NCBI RefSeq assembly: GCF_030445035.2
Contig: NC_080694.1
Coordinates: 71,749,147 to 71,813,146, forward strand
Direction of reading: 5' to 3'
Length of the DNA: 64,000 nt
Origin: Dasypus novemcinctus
Taxonomy: Eukaryota; Chordata; Mammalia; Cingulata; Dasypodidae
Positions 14,461 through 26,849 of this stretch are shown here, piece by piece. The position numbers and the translations under genes are program-made. Under the pieces are notes generated by a model. It saw nothing but the letters and a program-made list of their open reading frames with translations. It had not been told where the DNA came from and searched no databases. Each line of letters starts with the position of its first letter. The first letter of the stretch is position 1.

Positions 14461-16262
14461 GTAATCATTATTTCTAAAATGCTTTAATAGGGGAGTAATT
14501 TGCATAAATTTGTCATTAGGTATTATAGGGAGGCTCACCCATTCTTTGCCACAATTTCCCCAATAACAACTTCAACAAGGACCTAACAATTAGCTGGAGG
14601 ACTCCTTAATATAAACAAGAAGAATCTATTATATCATTTAATGGGATAATTATGGAGAAGATAATCTAATCTAGGTGTTTCTAATCTCCAAGAAAGGAGA
14701 GATAATTTCCAATGAAAGAGTTAACGTTAAACTACATTGAGCAATTTCACGCTGACAGCAATACTAGGAAGTTGACTGAATTATTATTCTCTTCAGAGAA
14801 GGAAATAATAACTAATTCAAATAATAGGCAGAACTAAAATGTCCTTTGGGTATCAGCTGTCCATTTTCACACATTACTATCTCTTTTACAAACCTCTTTA
14901 TTTAAAACTTTAGCTAGGTCACATACCTTTAATGATACATTTCAAGGGAAAAAAAGTGGATGTAAATTGCTTCAGGCGAGACACTCCCTGATTTCCTGTA
15001 TACCTCCAACATTCAGGATAGAAAGCTGGCATCTTCACATCTAAGACCGCATGGAGAAGGCTTTGCTGAAGTCAGGAGACCAATCTCAACTCATGAGAGA
15101 TTGTCATGTCTCTTCCAGCAATGCCCTTAGCTCCATACACACAAGCAAGCTTGTTAAACTGTCTTGGCAGTGGTGGCTAATTGTTTAACAAAAGAGGAGG
15201 AAGCTCTGATCTGCAGCACTTGCTGTTTTCCCTTGTGTTTATACATCTCCCATGGGTCATATGCAGCTACTATGTTTAACAAGTGTCCCACAAAATGACT
15301 AAAATTTTTACAATGTGCTTGTCTGAGCTGTTGTTAGCTTGCCCAAGGTACTTACGGAGGGATGTACTGGAAGTGAGATTTAAGTCGAGGCTATCTGCTC
15401 GAAAATCATTAGTTTTTTAACCATTCAACAAACCTTTCCAATGCAGCAAGAATTGACCAAAACAGTAGGTCTTTTTAAATTGTTGATTATGTTATGACCT
15501 TTCTCCTCTTTTCCTATAATAATTCACAAACTATTAAAAATAATTAGCAAATAAGTAGGCAAATCCTTAAAATGAAATTGATGTTTCTTCTCCCAGTAAT
15601 ATTAAACTAGGTAATTAGAACTAACCATCCTTCTGGGAACAGTACAAAAAACTAAACATCCCTGAAGGCATGGGAGAGCAACCAAAGCAGTTCAGAATTA
15701 TATGTCCAAGATGTGGAAAATTAGGAAACTCATGGGCCTGCATTTGGGGATCCCTTTACCCTCAGGCACCTGCCACTACAAAAGGGATTGAGTAATGTTT
15801 TGAAGCTGAGCAGTGGGCTCAGCAGGCTCACACCTGAGGACCAGGGCTTGAGTACTGGGTGTACCACAGAGCAGATGCTAGTTAACACACCAGGTTTTCT
15901 CCTTAAAACCCAGAAAAATTCACCCTAGGAATAAGGTTAGAGTAAATATAGACCATAGACCACAGGGCCTGAAGACCAGCTTTAAACCTTCTCAGTTGCA
16001 GAATGAATTTAAGTGAACTGCAATGAGTATAAAGTGATTCATCATATTTAATTATTAACATCTAAATATTTGTAAGACACTACAGTGATGTCCCCTCTTT
16101 CAGTCTTCATATATATCATTGAATTTGAGTCTTGTCTCTTTTTCCAATCAGCCTAGCTAAAGGTTTTCCTTTACCTGTCTTTCCAAGTAAGACTATTTGG
16201 TTCCATCAACATTCTCTATTCTTTGTCCATTTTCTATTTCATTTATTTCAACTTCCACTTTT
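14461..16262. other. Unassigned DNA with one MIR fragment
   Basis: No gene was recognised. The block 15800-15900 faintly resembles the tRNA-like head of an old SINE (ctcagcaggctcacacctga, then ggcttgagtactgg), but it is too diverged to call. A MIR fragment is listed separately at 15335. Confidence 0.35.
15335..15425 (+). repeat. MIR fragment (3' half)
   Basis: The order gcttgcccaaggt ... agtgagatttaagtcgaggct follows the MIR consensus (acttgcccaaggtcaca ... ctgggattcgaaccc). It is diverged. Confidence 0.55.
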
Positions 16263-16269
16263 ACTATTT

Positions 16270-16272
<3 letters not shown>

Positions 16273-16303
<31 letters not shown>
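16273..16303. repeat. (TA)n microsatellite
   Basis: An uninterrupted TA dinucleotide run of about 15 units, directly upstream of the L1 3' UTR copy. Confidence 0.95.
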
Positions 16304-16304
<1 letters not shown>

Positions 16305-16305
<1 letters not shown>

Positions 16306-17936
16306 TTTCATTTGGAGATCTTTTTCTAGATTCTTAAGGTGAATCATAGGCTGACTGAAAACCTTTCATCTATGCATGCCCTGGAGGAAGTTCTCCAGGG
16401 CATGCATACAGGGTATATAGATAAGTTTGGATGTCCATTGGGTATTGACTTAGTGGGTAGATTTTCACATGACAACTGATGAAGTGCTGAGTTCCCATTC
16501 CAGGGAACTCTGTTGCACTCCCCAGTGGAGCAGCAACAATCCTCCAAGTGTGAGGGCAAAGACCAGTGAAGAAAGATGGTTCCATGATGGGCTCTTGATA
16601 CCAGTGACAATGCTTAGGAAACTGTGTGCTTGAAATTTCAACTAGCCTAGAGCTGCATGATTTCTAAGAGTTACCTCCTGAGAGCTTCTATTTTGCTCAA
16701 ATGAGGCCACTCCATAAGGCAAACTCAGCATGTAAATGCATGACATTTTCCCCAGCATGGGACATGACTCCCAGGGATGAGACTCCCTGGCACCAAGGGA
16801 TTACTACCAATCAACAGGTGGTGATGCAACTAGAAAAATACCTTGAATAAAAAGGGGAAATGGCAAAGACAACTGAGTTTATATGGCTAAGAGACTTCAA
16901 AGTGAATCAGGAGGTCATCAGAGGGGTTGTACTTATGCACATCTCAGCAGGATCTGAGAGACAGCCAAAATAGATACAACCTCAATTAGTGGTGCTCCTG
17001 AGGGCTACAGAGACACCCAGATCCTATGGTAATGACAGATGGCTTTGAAGTTCAGTGTCTTGCCAATGGGCTTTACTTTGGAATGTGTGCTCCTGAGTGT
17101 GATGGAGTTGGACTCAGATGTGACCTGTTTACACATGCCCCTTATGTCACTTTTACTGAAAGTGTGGTTGGCTCTGGGGTTGGTATGCTCAAGAGACTTG
17201 AATTTCTGGACTGACTGTGTGCCAGCAGGGCATGAGCCTCAGCAGAGTTAAAACACCTATTCTCCAGTTCGTTGGACTTATGCAAGTCAGCTAACTGGGC
17301 AACGGGGATGGTCAACCACCACACTGGGGAACCAAGAGAGTCTACAACTGCAAGCAAGAGAATTCCATCCATCAGCCATGTGGGATCTAAGCCCTCTCTC
17401 AAGTTAGAGGTGGAGTGGACATCCCAACCCAGGGTACTCAAGATGGAGGAATAAAATATGAATTAGAGTGGATTTACTGGTATTCTACTACAGAGTTATT
17501 GTGACACTAGTAATGGAAGAAACTGTATCATTGATGTGGCTACAGTGGCCATGGGAGTTGCTGAGGGCAGAGGGAGAGAAGAAGAGATGTGATATGGGGG
17601 CATTTTTAGCACTTGGATTTGTCCTGAATGATATTAAAGGGACAGATGCAGGGCATTATATATCTTGCCATAACCCACTGAATGGCATGGGAAAGAGTAT
17701 AAACTACAATGTAAACTATAATCCATGTTGTGTAGCAGTGCTCCAAAATGTATTCATCAAATGCAATGAATGTGTCACACTGATGAAAACCTTTGGTGAA
17801 GTGGGAGGAGTGGGGGGTGGGGAGTGGTGGCAAGGGGAGTGGGTGTGTATGGGATCCTCTTATAATTTTTAAGGTAATTTTTTTTATGATCTATGTTTCT
17901 TTTTAAAAATAAATTTTAAAAATCTATTTTAAAAAC
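16305..17936 (+). mobile_element. 5'-truncated L1, 3' UTR only (copy B)
   Basis: It is colinear with 53210-54888 of the full-length L1. Shared landmarks include the agttctccagggcatg stretch (16391), acatgactcccagggatgag (16762), the ccaccacactggggaacc block (about 17319) and an A-rich tail near 17920. It contains the antisense frame at 17142-17441 and the sense frame at 17468-17872 seen in other copies. The first ~70 bases are less certain, and no clear target-site duplication was found. Confidence 0.85.
16371..16408. repeat. Perfect 16-bp inverted repeat at the L1 copy B 5' region
   Basis: Arms tatgcatgccctggag and ctccagggcatgcata flank a 6-nt loop (gaagtt). The right arm is ordinary L1 3' UTR sequence (compare 53318-53345). 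Part of the left arm, tatgcatgccc, is not in the other copies, so the palindrome was created at or after insertion. Confidence 0.85.
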
Positions 17937-17939
17937 AAT

Positions 17940-19250
17940 CCTTTGTAGCTATGGTTTTCCTCTAAATGTTTCTGTAGATGCATCTCACAAATTTTGATAC
18001 ATGTGTTTCATTTTTTCTCAGTAAAATGATTTTCTAATTTTCCTTTGTTTTCTTCTTTGACCCATAGAGTCCATAGAAGCATATTCAATTTCAAAATATT
18101 TGAATATTTCCCAGTACTTTCTATTTGATTTCTATTTTATTTCTATTTAATTATTTAAATCTATTGAGGTCAGAATCACAATATGTATAATTTCAATCCT
18201 TTAATATTTCTTGAGAAGACTTGTTTTGTGACCCAGAATACAGTCTATTTCTGAATATCCTCTCTGTGTACTTGCAAATATTTTTATGCTTTTATGAACG
18301 GAATATGCTATAAGTGCCACTTAGATCAATTTGGTTGATAATAGTGATCAGTATTCTATATTTTTAGTGCTTTTCTGTCTTCTTTCTTTCAATTACTGAC
18401 AATTGTACGGAGCTATCCAAATGTAATTATGCACTTGTTCATTTCTTCTTTCAATTTGTCAGGTTTTATGTTAGGTATCTAGAGGTACTGTCATTAGGGG
18501 CATGCATTTTAAGAGTATGTTTTTTTATTGAATCGATGTGTTTATCATTATGAAATGTTACTCTTTACCCTAAATTTATTATGTCTACTCTGTTTGGCTT
18601 TCTTATGAACAGCATTTGCATGGTATAATTCATATTCCATCATCTAACTTTTAACTTTCCTTTGTGTTTTATTTACTATCCTTCTCTAGTAGACAGCATG
18701 TAATTATCTCTGCTAGTTATCGAGTCTAGCAAACTCTGCCTTTTAAATTGACTGTTTAGATATGTTTAAACGGAAGGTAAATAGAGAGGAAAAGGATCAA
18801 AGGCCAGTTGGAACACGTTTTTTTTTTTTAATAGGAAGATAGTAGATTTTAAATCCCTTTTTGGAAGATCTTTTTGGAAGATTCAAAAGTCTCTGAAACC
18901 TTCTTTATAATGTTTTCTTAATTCCACTACATATGCATTTCATTTATGTTAAGTTGCAATTTGCACTGATTATATAATTATTTCATTAATCATCTTTCCT
19001 CCCATTTTATTCTAAATGCTATATTATATCTCTCTCTGTATATACTCCTATATAATCACTACAAATATGTGACATTTTGTCACATTTGTTTGACCTTTTT
19101 TTCAAACACAATATTGTAGATGCATTTTTGTGCATGCTTGCTTGCTTTCCTTCTCCCCATTCCCTCTTCCAACCTAGTTAAACTCTGGAGGTTGGTATTC
19201 AAGTTCCAGGTTACATTTTATAACTATAGACTCCATAAGCAATATATAAA
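17940..19250 (-). mobile_element. Ancient antisense L1 (L1M/HAL1-like) fragment
   Basis: The T-rich strand runs like the reverse complement of an old mammalian L1: attgaggtcagaatcacaat, gtgacccagaatacagtcta, tagatcaatttggttgata, then agacagcatgtaatt and aaactctgccttttaaattg in the expected order. It is heavily diverged, with no usable frame. Confidence 0.7.
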
Positions 19251-19922
19251 ATTGTTATAATGTTGTTATAATATTAGCACAAATGGTTTCGTGTGATGAA
19301 GTGGTTTAGTGACACAATATAGCTTTGCTTTAAAGATTTTGACATATTAAAACATATAGATAAGCCTATTCACTTTTTAATTGAGATGAGATTCACTTAA
19401 CATAAAATTAACCATTTTAAAATTTATAATCCAGTGACATTTATTATATTCAAAACGTCATGTAATCACCATTTCTACCAAGTTCAGAAACATTTTCATG
19501 ACCCCCAAAGAAATCAATATCCATTAAGCCATGGGTCCCCTTTTTCCCCTCCCCCAGTCCTGGCAGCGCCCAAACTACTTTCTATAAATTTGGTTTTACC
19601 TATTTTGAATATTCCATGAAAATGTCCTAATACAGTATAGGACCTTTTGTATCTGGCTTTTGTCACTTAGCACAATGTCTTGCAGACTCATCCAGGGTGC
19701 AGCATGCATCAGTATTTTGACCCTTTTTATGACTGATTAACATTCCGTTGTGCATATGTACCACATTTTGTCCACTGATTCATCCATTGATGGGCATTTC
19801 AGTTGTTTCCACTTCTTGGCTATTGTGAATGGTGCTGCTAGGAACATGTGTGCACGCATTTATTTGAACACCTCCTTCTAATTTGCATAAGTATGTGGAT
19901 AAGGGTGGCATTGATGAGTCGC

Positions 19923-20358
19923 TGGGGATACCAGGGACCTCTCGGTGGACATCCTGCAGCCCTTGCCTAAACCCTCCTCTTCTTCAGGGACAGATGTTTC
20001 AACATGTTTCCATTTTGGAGCCCCAGACAGACATTAGGTCTAACAGGACCGCCTGACTGTAACTGAACCAGAACCCGGAACAAGCAGTGCCCGCTGCTTA
20101 CCAGCAGGCACTCTGGTGGCAGGCCCCTCCTCCTGGGCTGTGTAGATGCCCATCCAGGACAGCATGGATTTCTCTCTCCTGTCCACTGTGAAGTGGGCGT
20201 GGAAGATGGCACTGTCATCTGACCTGAGCAGCAGGGCTGCCCTGGAGACGGCCATCATGCTACCCCTTCCCCTGCCCAACTGGACCCTTAGTGCTGGATG
20301 AGAAATAAAGCCTTCCTTTGCTGAACAAGTCTGTGTGCCTGAGCTTGTCTCTGTAGCA
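19923..20358 (+). mobile_element. Probable solo LTR of an endogenous retrovirus
   Basis: A 436-bp block interrupts the ancient L1. It starts TG and ends CA, with flanking AGTCGC (19917-19922) and ACTCGC (20359-20364), a 6-bp repeat with one mismatch. AATAAA at 20304-20309 is followed by a short R/U5-like stretch, as in an LTR. It is more GC-rich than its surroundings. No internal retroviral region is present, so a solo LTR fits best. A retrocopy is the alternative, but there is no A-tail at the junction. Confidence 0.6.
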
Positions 20359-20972
20359 ACTCGCAGTAATTCTGCTTGAATTTTTGAGGAACTTCACTGT
20401 TTTTCTTCCCACCGGCAAGGTAAATAAGTCCAATTTCTCCACATCCTCACCAACACTTATTTTCCATTGCTTTTATTATTTTTATTTTATTATTATATCA
20501 TCATGGTGGGTGTGAACTGATATTTTGTTGTGGGTTTGATTTACAATTCCCTAAGGGATAATGGTCTTGAGCATCTTTTCAGGTGCCTATGGACCATATA
20601 TATATCTTATTGGGGGAAATATCCATCAAGTCCTTTGTTCATTTTTAATTGGGGACCTTTTTTGTCTTTTTATTGTTGAGTTGTAAGAATTCTTTATATA
20701 ATATGTTATGAATATTAGAACCTTGTCAGATATAATTTTAAAATAAATTCTTCCATTCAGTAAGTTGTCTTTATACTTCCTTATTAAATGTCCTTTGATG
20801 CACAATCTTTGAATTTTGATGAAGTCCCATTTATTTTTTATTTTGTTGCTTTTGCTCCTGGTATCATATCTGAGAATCCATTCTCAAACCCAAGGTCATG
20901 AAGACTCCCCCCATGTTTTCTTCTAAGAGTTTTATCATTTTAACTCTTACATTTAGTTTGTTGATCCATTTT

Positions 20973-21215
20973 GGTTTTTTTTGTTTTTATTTTATTTTAT
21001 TTACTCATTTTTAAAAAATATATTACATTCAAAAAATATGAGGTCCCCATTCACCCCCACCACCCTCACCCCACCACTCCCCCCACAGTAACACTCTCCC
21101 CCATCATCATGACACACCCATTGCATCTGGTGAGTACATCTCTGGGCATTGCTGCACCCATGGCCTGTGGTCCACACCATAGCCCACACTCTCCCACATT
21201 CCATCCAGTGGGCCA
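20973..21215 (-). mobile_element. 243-bp 5'-truncated young L1 tail
   Basis: The reverse complement matches the last ~240 bases of the long-3'-UTR L1 (tggcccactggatggaat ... gggacctcatattttt ... A-tail). It is bounded by a perfect 15-bp target-site duplication, ttgttgatccatttt, at 20958-20972 and 21216-21230. It sits inside the ancient antisense L1. Confidence 0.93.
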
Positions 21216-21729
21216 TTGTTGATCCATTTTTATTTAATATTTGTATATGATGTGAAGAAGGGGTAAAATTTTGTCTTTTACAAATGGATATTTAGTTTTC
21301 CCAGCAATGTTTGTTGAAGACGCATTCTTTCCCTATTGGATGGTCTTGGAATCTTTGCCAAATATAAATTGTGAATTGGCAATATTGGTTTACTTCTGCA
21401 CTCTAAGTTGTATTATTGGTCTAAATATCTATCTTTATGCCTATACCACACTTATGTTATCACCGTAGATTTGTAATAATTTTTAGATCAGAAGGTGTGG
21501 GTCCTTAAATATCGTTCTTCTTTTTCAGTGTTGTTTTAGCTATTTAGGACCTCTTGCAATTTGAGTATAGGTTTTTCCATTTCTGTCAAAAAACAATGGA
21601 ATTTTGATAAGAATAGCTTTAGCTTTGAATTTACAGATAGCTTTGGATGGTACTGCCATCTTAACATTATGTCTTCCAATCCACAAACATGAGATATCCC
21701 TTCATTACTTTGAGCTATATCTGCATATA

Positions 21730-24700
21730 CATATGTATAGGCATGTATATGTATGCATATTTATGAATTGTATGTAACTATTTTTCTCTCACCTATTCTT
21801 TAATCTTTACTCTCTGCAAGTAGTATGTTACCATACTGCATGATTTTCATGTCATATTAATTGTATATCTCAATAGATTCATCTTTACACATTTCTATTA
21901 TAATTTTTATGAATAAAGTTTTGTAATTGCTAATATTATACTAATGACTTGCACTTTTTAGCAATTAAAATATTTCATCTTTTTATTGTTCAGTTCTCTT
22001 GCCTTGAGTTCTACTTTTTACTTATTCTCTTTTGCATTTATAAAATTGACCATTTACTTCATGTATGTATGTTATTGATATCTCTTTTAAGTATCGTATT
22101 CTTGGTTTTTAAATCTACATTATGAAATTTTGTCTTTAATGTGCAAAAATTACCCTGTATTTTATTAATGAAATTTTTTTCACTACTAGTTTTTAACTTT
22201 ACCCTTTTTGTTTAAAGTACTTTCCTCTATTTTTTCCTGCCTTGACTATTGCCAGTTGGTTGAGATTCATTGTTTCTTCTTATGACATACACACTAAATA
22301 GCCTATATCTAATTTACTGAGATTAACTTTCAAATTGTAATTAGAACTGATATACATCTTTTTTTCTAAGAATACTTGAGGACTTAACATTTTTTATTCA
22401 TTCTTTCCTAATTCTCACACTCGTCTAAGTTTTTTAAACTAATGTTTTATTAGGGAAGTGGCAAACTCACAAAGTAATCATGTACAATTGTGGAATTCCC
22501 CTACAACACCCTTCACCAAACACACTCTATTTTTGTGGAACATCTGCTGCAGATCATGAGATAATATCTCCAGACTATTATCCCAAACTGTGGTATAGAG
22601 CATACATTTGGAATATTTTTTCCATATCCCCTATTATTAACACTGTACGTTTTTGGCAATAATAAGGTATTGCTGTTAACTATAGTCCACAGTTTTTTGT
22701 TTTTTTTTTCATTTGTAGTTATGATTAGTTTAGAACATTTATATTGAAATATCTGACTATACTTAATTATTAACTCATGTTTGACTGGTTTATTTTATCA
22801 CCAAATTTCCCCACACTCTTTGAATTCTCTATTCTTATATCCAGGTTTTTGCTTTGCTTGATAACAACTTTTCTGAAAGGCTTTCAGGAATAGTTTGTGG
22901 AAATGTGTGTACTGATTCAATGCATATTTGAAAATATTGGTATTTTCCTCTGAAATATCTTTTTTGTATATGCATTGTTTCTAAGTTAATAATTCTTTTT
23001 CCCTGCAAAATTGTAAATGTTCATTCACTTTTTTCTCTTGCTATTTCTGAATTGCAGTCCAGTGCCACTGTGATTTTCCTTAATTTTAGGCAACTGTTTC
23101 CTATCTCCGGAAACCTGTAGTCTTGCTTTTTATCCTTGGAGTTCAAAATATATACTGGAATTTCACAAATGGCTTTTCTCTGATTATTATTGCTTGAGTT
23201 TTAGTACATCCTTTGTCTGAAAAAATGATTCTTCAGTTCAAGGACATACATCTTCCATTTTTATTTTAACTTCTTCTATTCTTTTGTCTTCCATTGTTAT
23301 ATCCTATTCAAAAAGATATCAAATCATAAAAATATATACATACATACATATATATATATATCCTTAGTGTCTTAAATTTCTTAAATTTCCACTCTAGGAT
23401 ATAAATCATATACATATATCCTCAGTGTCTTAAATTTCTCTCACAATTCATATCTATGATCTATTCATTTATATTCTGGCTTATATATTCAACTTGATTT
23501 GCCAAATCATTACTTCATCTGTTAATAATCTATTCAAATATAGGCAATCATTGCTTAACTCCCAAGAATGCATTTAGGCTCTCCAGTGCTAAATTTTCCC
23601 AGCAGGCTGAACTGCCAAAGGGAAAATATTTAAAACACTGGGAGTTTATAGTTTGTAACAGCCTGTAAAATCTTCAGTGGGCCTCAAATGTGTAGAATGC
23701 CTTTATTCTTTCTCTTCATTCACCCTCTGCTACCAGGTTAATACACTGAGAGGCAGGTTTTAGCTTAAGAGGATATATCCTCACTCTAAACATAAAAATA
23801 TATATTTAGGCATTACTTCTATTCCATATTGTCCCAGTAGTTCTAACCATTACAGTCAAGAAAAGAAGGCAACAAAAAACAAAAAAACACAAAGAAAGTA
23901 AAAAGATCATTATATACAGAAAACACATTTGGGTATGTAGAACATTTTAAAATACACAAATTATTAGAATTTAGGATTGAGAAGCCAACACAAAACAGTA
24001 CACCCAGAATGACTCAACTTATATAAAGTTCAAAATGAGGCAAAGGTAAGCTCTAAGTAACACAGGGGCTACCTGGTGGGTGCTGTAATTGGCAAAAGAG
24101 AAAGTGTTTCTGCGTTCTTGTTGCAGGAATTCTAAAGAACTGGTCCCACATTGGACCAAAATATTTGGGAATATTTTGAAAGAAATCAAATGAATGCTGG
24201 CATATCCTGAACTATAAAAATGTACTTTGTGAATTTCTACAAGCAGTGCATGCAAGGTCTTTGAAACTTACCTGACAAGAAGAACTTTTGAAAAGTTTGG
24301 GAAATGCTGATGAAGTCAAATGCTACTACTAAGTCTTCTGTTGCAGTTTCTCAAAACAGCACCTCATGTGAAAACTTACTATATTAAACATACAAGTACC
24401 TTGCTGAGGGTAATGATTTATTTTCACTTTCCAGAATTATATGATAGTATGTTCTAAAAGCTATCTAGATTGTGGATGGAAATGTTCAGAAGTAATTATT
24501 TCCATGCAATTTCCCCAAGAAACCTTATTCCTGGTTGCTCTTATGTTTGGTGTTTATTGCTTTTTGGGAATATCTCAAGATCCCATTACGGGCCTCATTT
24601 CATATCCTGCTTGTTACAGACTTCACTGCTTTATGGCTCCAAAAATAAGCACCTCCACCCAAAACCTGGTCTTTATTTCAGAAACCTCATAGTTTGGAAA

Positions 24701-26540
24701 GCACATGCACGAGTGCCATCTTCTTGAATTGTGGCAGAATTTTCAGAGATGAAGGACCATCCTTTCTCTTGCCCGTCTGCATTAAAGATAAATTCCCTAT
24801 GTTTTCTGTGCATGACAATTTTTTTTTCAGTTGCTTATGTAAGCTTCTCAACCCACCCAAACAATAATTTACTCATTTTTCATATATTTGCCTTCTATGC
24901 AGTATAAAGGAGTCCCATTATTTTAGAAAGGAGTTCTATTTAAGATAAATTATATTTGTACAGCTGCCTTCATTTTGAAGAATGTGCATTCTGGAAGGAG
25001 AAATGCAGGAAAAAAACAAAAGGGTGGTTTCCTTATGGTTTGGGCAATTTCCTTCTCACTCAGCTTTCTTAAATTCTTTCCAGTTATTCATGAATTTAGA
25101 TCCATAGGTGTTACTGAAGCAAATTGTTTATGTTTACAAATGTGTATATGCATGCATGTGTTTTTTCTCCCTTACTCTAGAATATTCTATTTTCTAAAGA
25201 ATGACAGAGAATTGGAAAGACATAGTTTAAAATGTGGGATGCAATATATCTTGATGCTCATCGATTCTCTTTTCTTAAGCATGAGTGGATTAGTAAAACT
25301 GGATTGAGTTAAATAAATAGGGACATGAAAATTGTATTAGTAAAAATGTTTGTAAATATATATACCACTAAATATATACATTTCATTATCTGTAACTATT
25401 ATTTACCTTCAGAAAACATCTAACATTTCTTGGAAATATATTTCACAGCAGAACATTTTAAAGAGCTGGTCTGATTTTGATGGGGACATTGACACTTGTT
25501 GACTAAATATTGAGGGGAGTGATGTGTCTTTTGAGATGGATATTTGCTTTTTAATGAACACTATTATGTATGTATTACATTGCTATGTGTTTAATATATG
25601 TTATAAACACATAAACTTTGTGAGACAGGAGTAGAGAAATAGGAGAAAAGCAGTTTGATAGAATGCGTAAAGGCACTAGTTTACTTAAGTTGTGTTTATT
25701 TGATGCCTACTATTTTCTAAACCTAAGCCTGCATGCAGATGACAATAAGAAAAATATTTGAGAGAAATAGCTTTGCCTCTTAGGAGTTTACTTTCCACGT
25801 GAGGACACATGGTCTTCTCAAATGGCCTTACGCAAATAAGAGGCGATTGCAAACAAAGTAAGGCAGAAGAGCAGTGTTTTGTAGAGAGCAGAAGGAGTGC
25901 TTCCTGGAAGGCGTTGGTCCAGTGGTAACTATTAACAAGTGAGTAAATTTGTTCAGGTAAAGGAAGTGGAGCAGTGGGAGCAAGGAGGAGACATAGGCTT
26001 GACAAAGATTTTAACCAGACATTAGGACTTGGTGTGAGTAGAACAATAAAGGGATTGATTTGTTTAGAACAAATGACAAACGCTGAGTGAGAGTTCTGAA
26101 AACAAAAAGGGGAACAGAAATTGTGCAGCGCTTGAAAGTCATTGCTGAGGGTGGTGAGTTTCATGCTTAAGAAGTGAAAGCTCTATTCTGGTGGAATTCC
26201 TGTTTTTACGTGATGCTGAAGATGGTGTATAGAAGGAAATGAGGACAACACACTGAAAGATAAAAGACCCCTTAGCTTTGCCATCCTGGTTTATATAAAT
26301 AAAGTCTTTTTAAAAACTTAAATGACATAAAGATAAACTGGTTACAATGCGTGAAATATGCACAATTATCATCACAATCAAATTTAAGTTGGATAGTTAT
26401 GAGAGGATGCATATAATTGATGGAAAACTGTAAAATGAGGAATTGTTTGTTAGGGAAAGTAATGATGGTTTCCAATTAACTTCCTACCTCCTGACCCTGG
26501 CGGCAACACAGCCATCATGGTGGTCTGCCTCGACGCCCAT
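21730..26540. other. Unassigned, mostly AT-rich DNA
   Basis: No gene was recognised. The block 22440-22700 resembles old L1 3'-UTR-like sequence in reverse (ttaactatagtccacagttt, tttttggcaataataagg), at low confidence. 23331-23362 is a (TACA)/(TA) microsatellite. 25690-26190 weakly resembles an ancient mammal-wide repeat of uncertain name. The longest frames (24470-24727 plus, 25685-26164 minus) show no domain or start context that would support a gene. Confidence 0.4.
23331..23440. repeat. TA/TACA microsatellite with a ~59-bp local duplication
   Basis: A run of tacata/tatata at 23331-23362 leads into ccttagtgtcttaaatttct. The near-identical ctcagtgtcttaaatttct recurs about 59 bp later (23421-23439), again preceded by tacatata. 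This suggests a slippage-type duplication. Confidence 0.7.
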
Positions 26541-26800
26541 TCCCCACTCTCATCTATTCCTCTCTTATCCATGTCTCCTGGACACCCTGTTCCTCATCCC
26601 CATCTATTACTCTCTTACCCACCTCTCCTGGACTCCTTGCCTCTCACCTCCATGTGTTACTCTCTCACCTGCCTCTCCTGGACCCCCACTCCCCACCCCC
26701 ATCTATTACTCTCTAACCCACCTCTCGGAAAACCCTCCCCTGCTCCCCACCCCCATCTATTACTCTCTCACCTGCCTCTCCTCTTTGCCCAGCCTGGCCA
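26541..26800. repeat. Minisatellite, about five ~50-bp C/T-rich units
   Basis: The core ccatctattactctc recurs at about 26550, 26600, 26650 (as catgtgtt), 26699 and 26753, i.e. spacings of 49-54 bp, each followed by cc(a/t)cctctcctgga-like sequence. The frames through it (26443-26838, 26517-26900) owe their length and repeated HPHLLLS motif to the repeat itself. Confidence 0.9.
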
Positions 26801-26849
26801 AGACCCCTGGAGCATATGGCCCCTCCCCGTGGTGCTGACCTCTACTACA

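Larger units (their letters stand above)
19375..21720 (-). mobile_element. Ancient antisense L1M, 3' half of ORF2 and 3' UTR
   Basis: Read on the minus strand, this runs from ORF2 (complement of 21720) to the 3' end at 19375. Landmarks include tttgtccactgattcatcca, the ccaatttctccacatcctca block at 20430, tttgatgcacaatctttga at 20793, and ccaaggtcatgaagactccc at 20890. It is interrupted by a probable solo LTR (19923-20358) and a young L1 tail (20973-21215). When both are removed, the two sides join colinearly. Confidence 0.85.

Noticed and set aside
24441-24727. Two overlapping plus-strand frames of 83-85 codons
   Set aside because: No family features, both frames open equally, and no regulatory context.
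25685-26164. 159-codon minus-strand frame
   Set aside because: It overlaps sequence resembling an ancient mammal-wide repeat and has no recognisable domain. Length alone is not enough in this composition.
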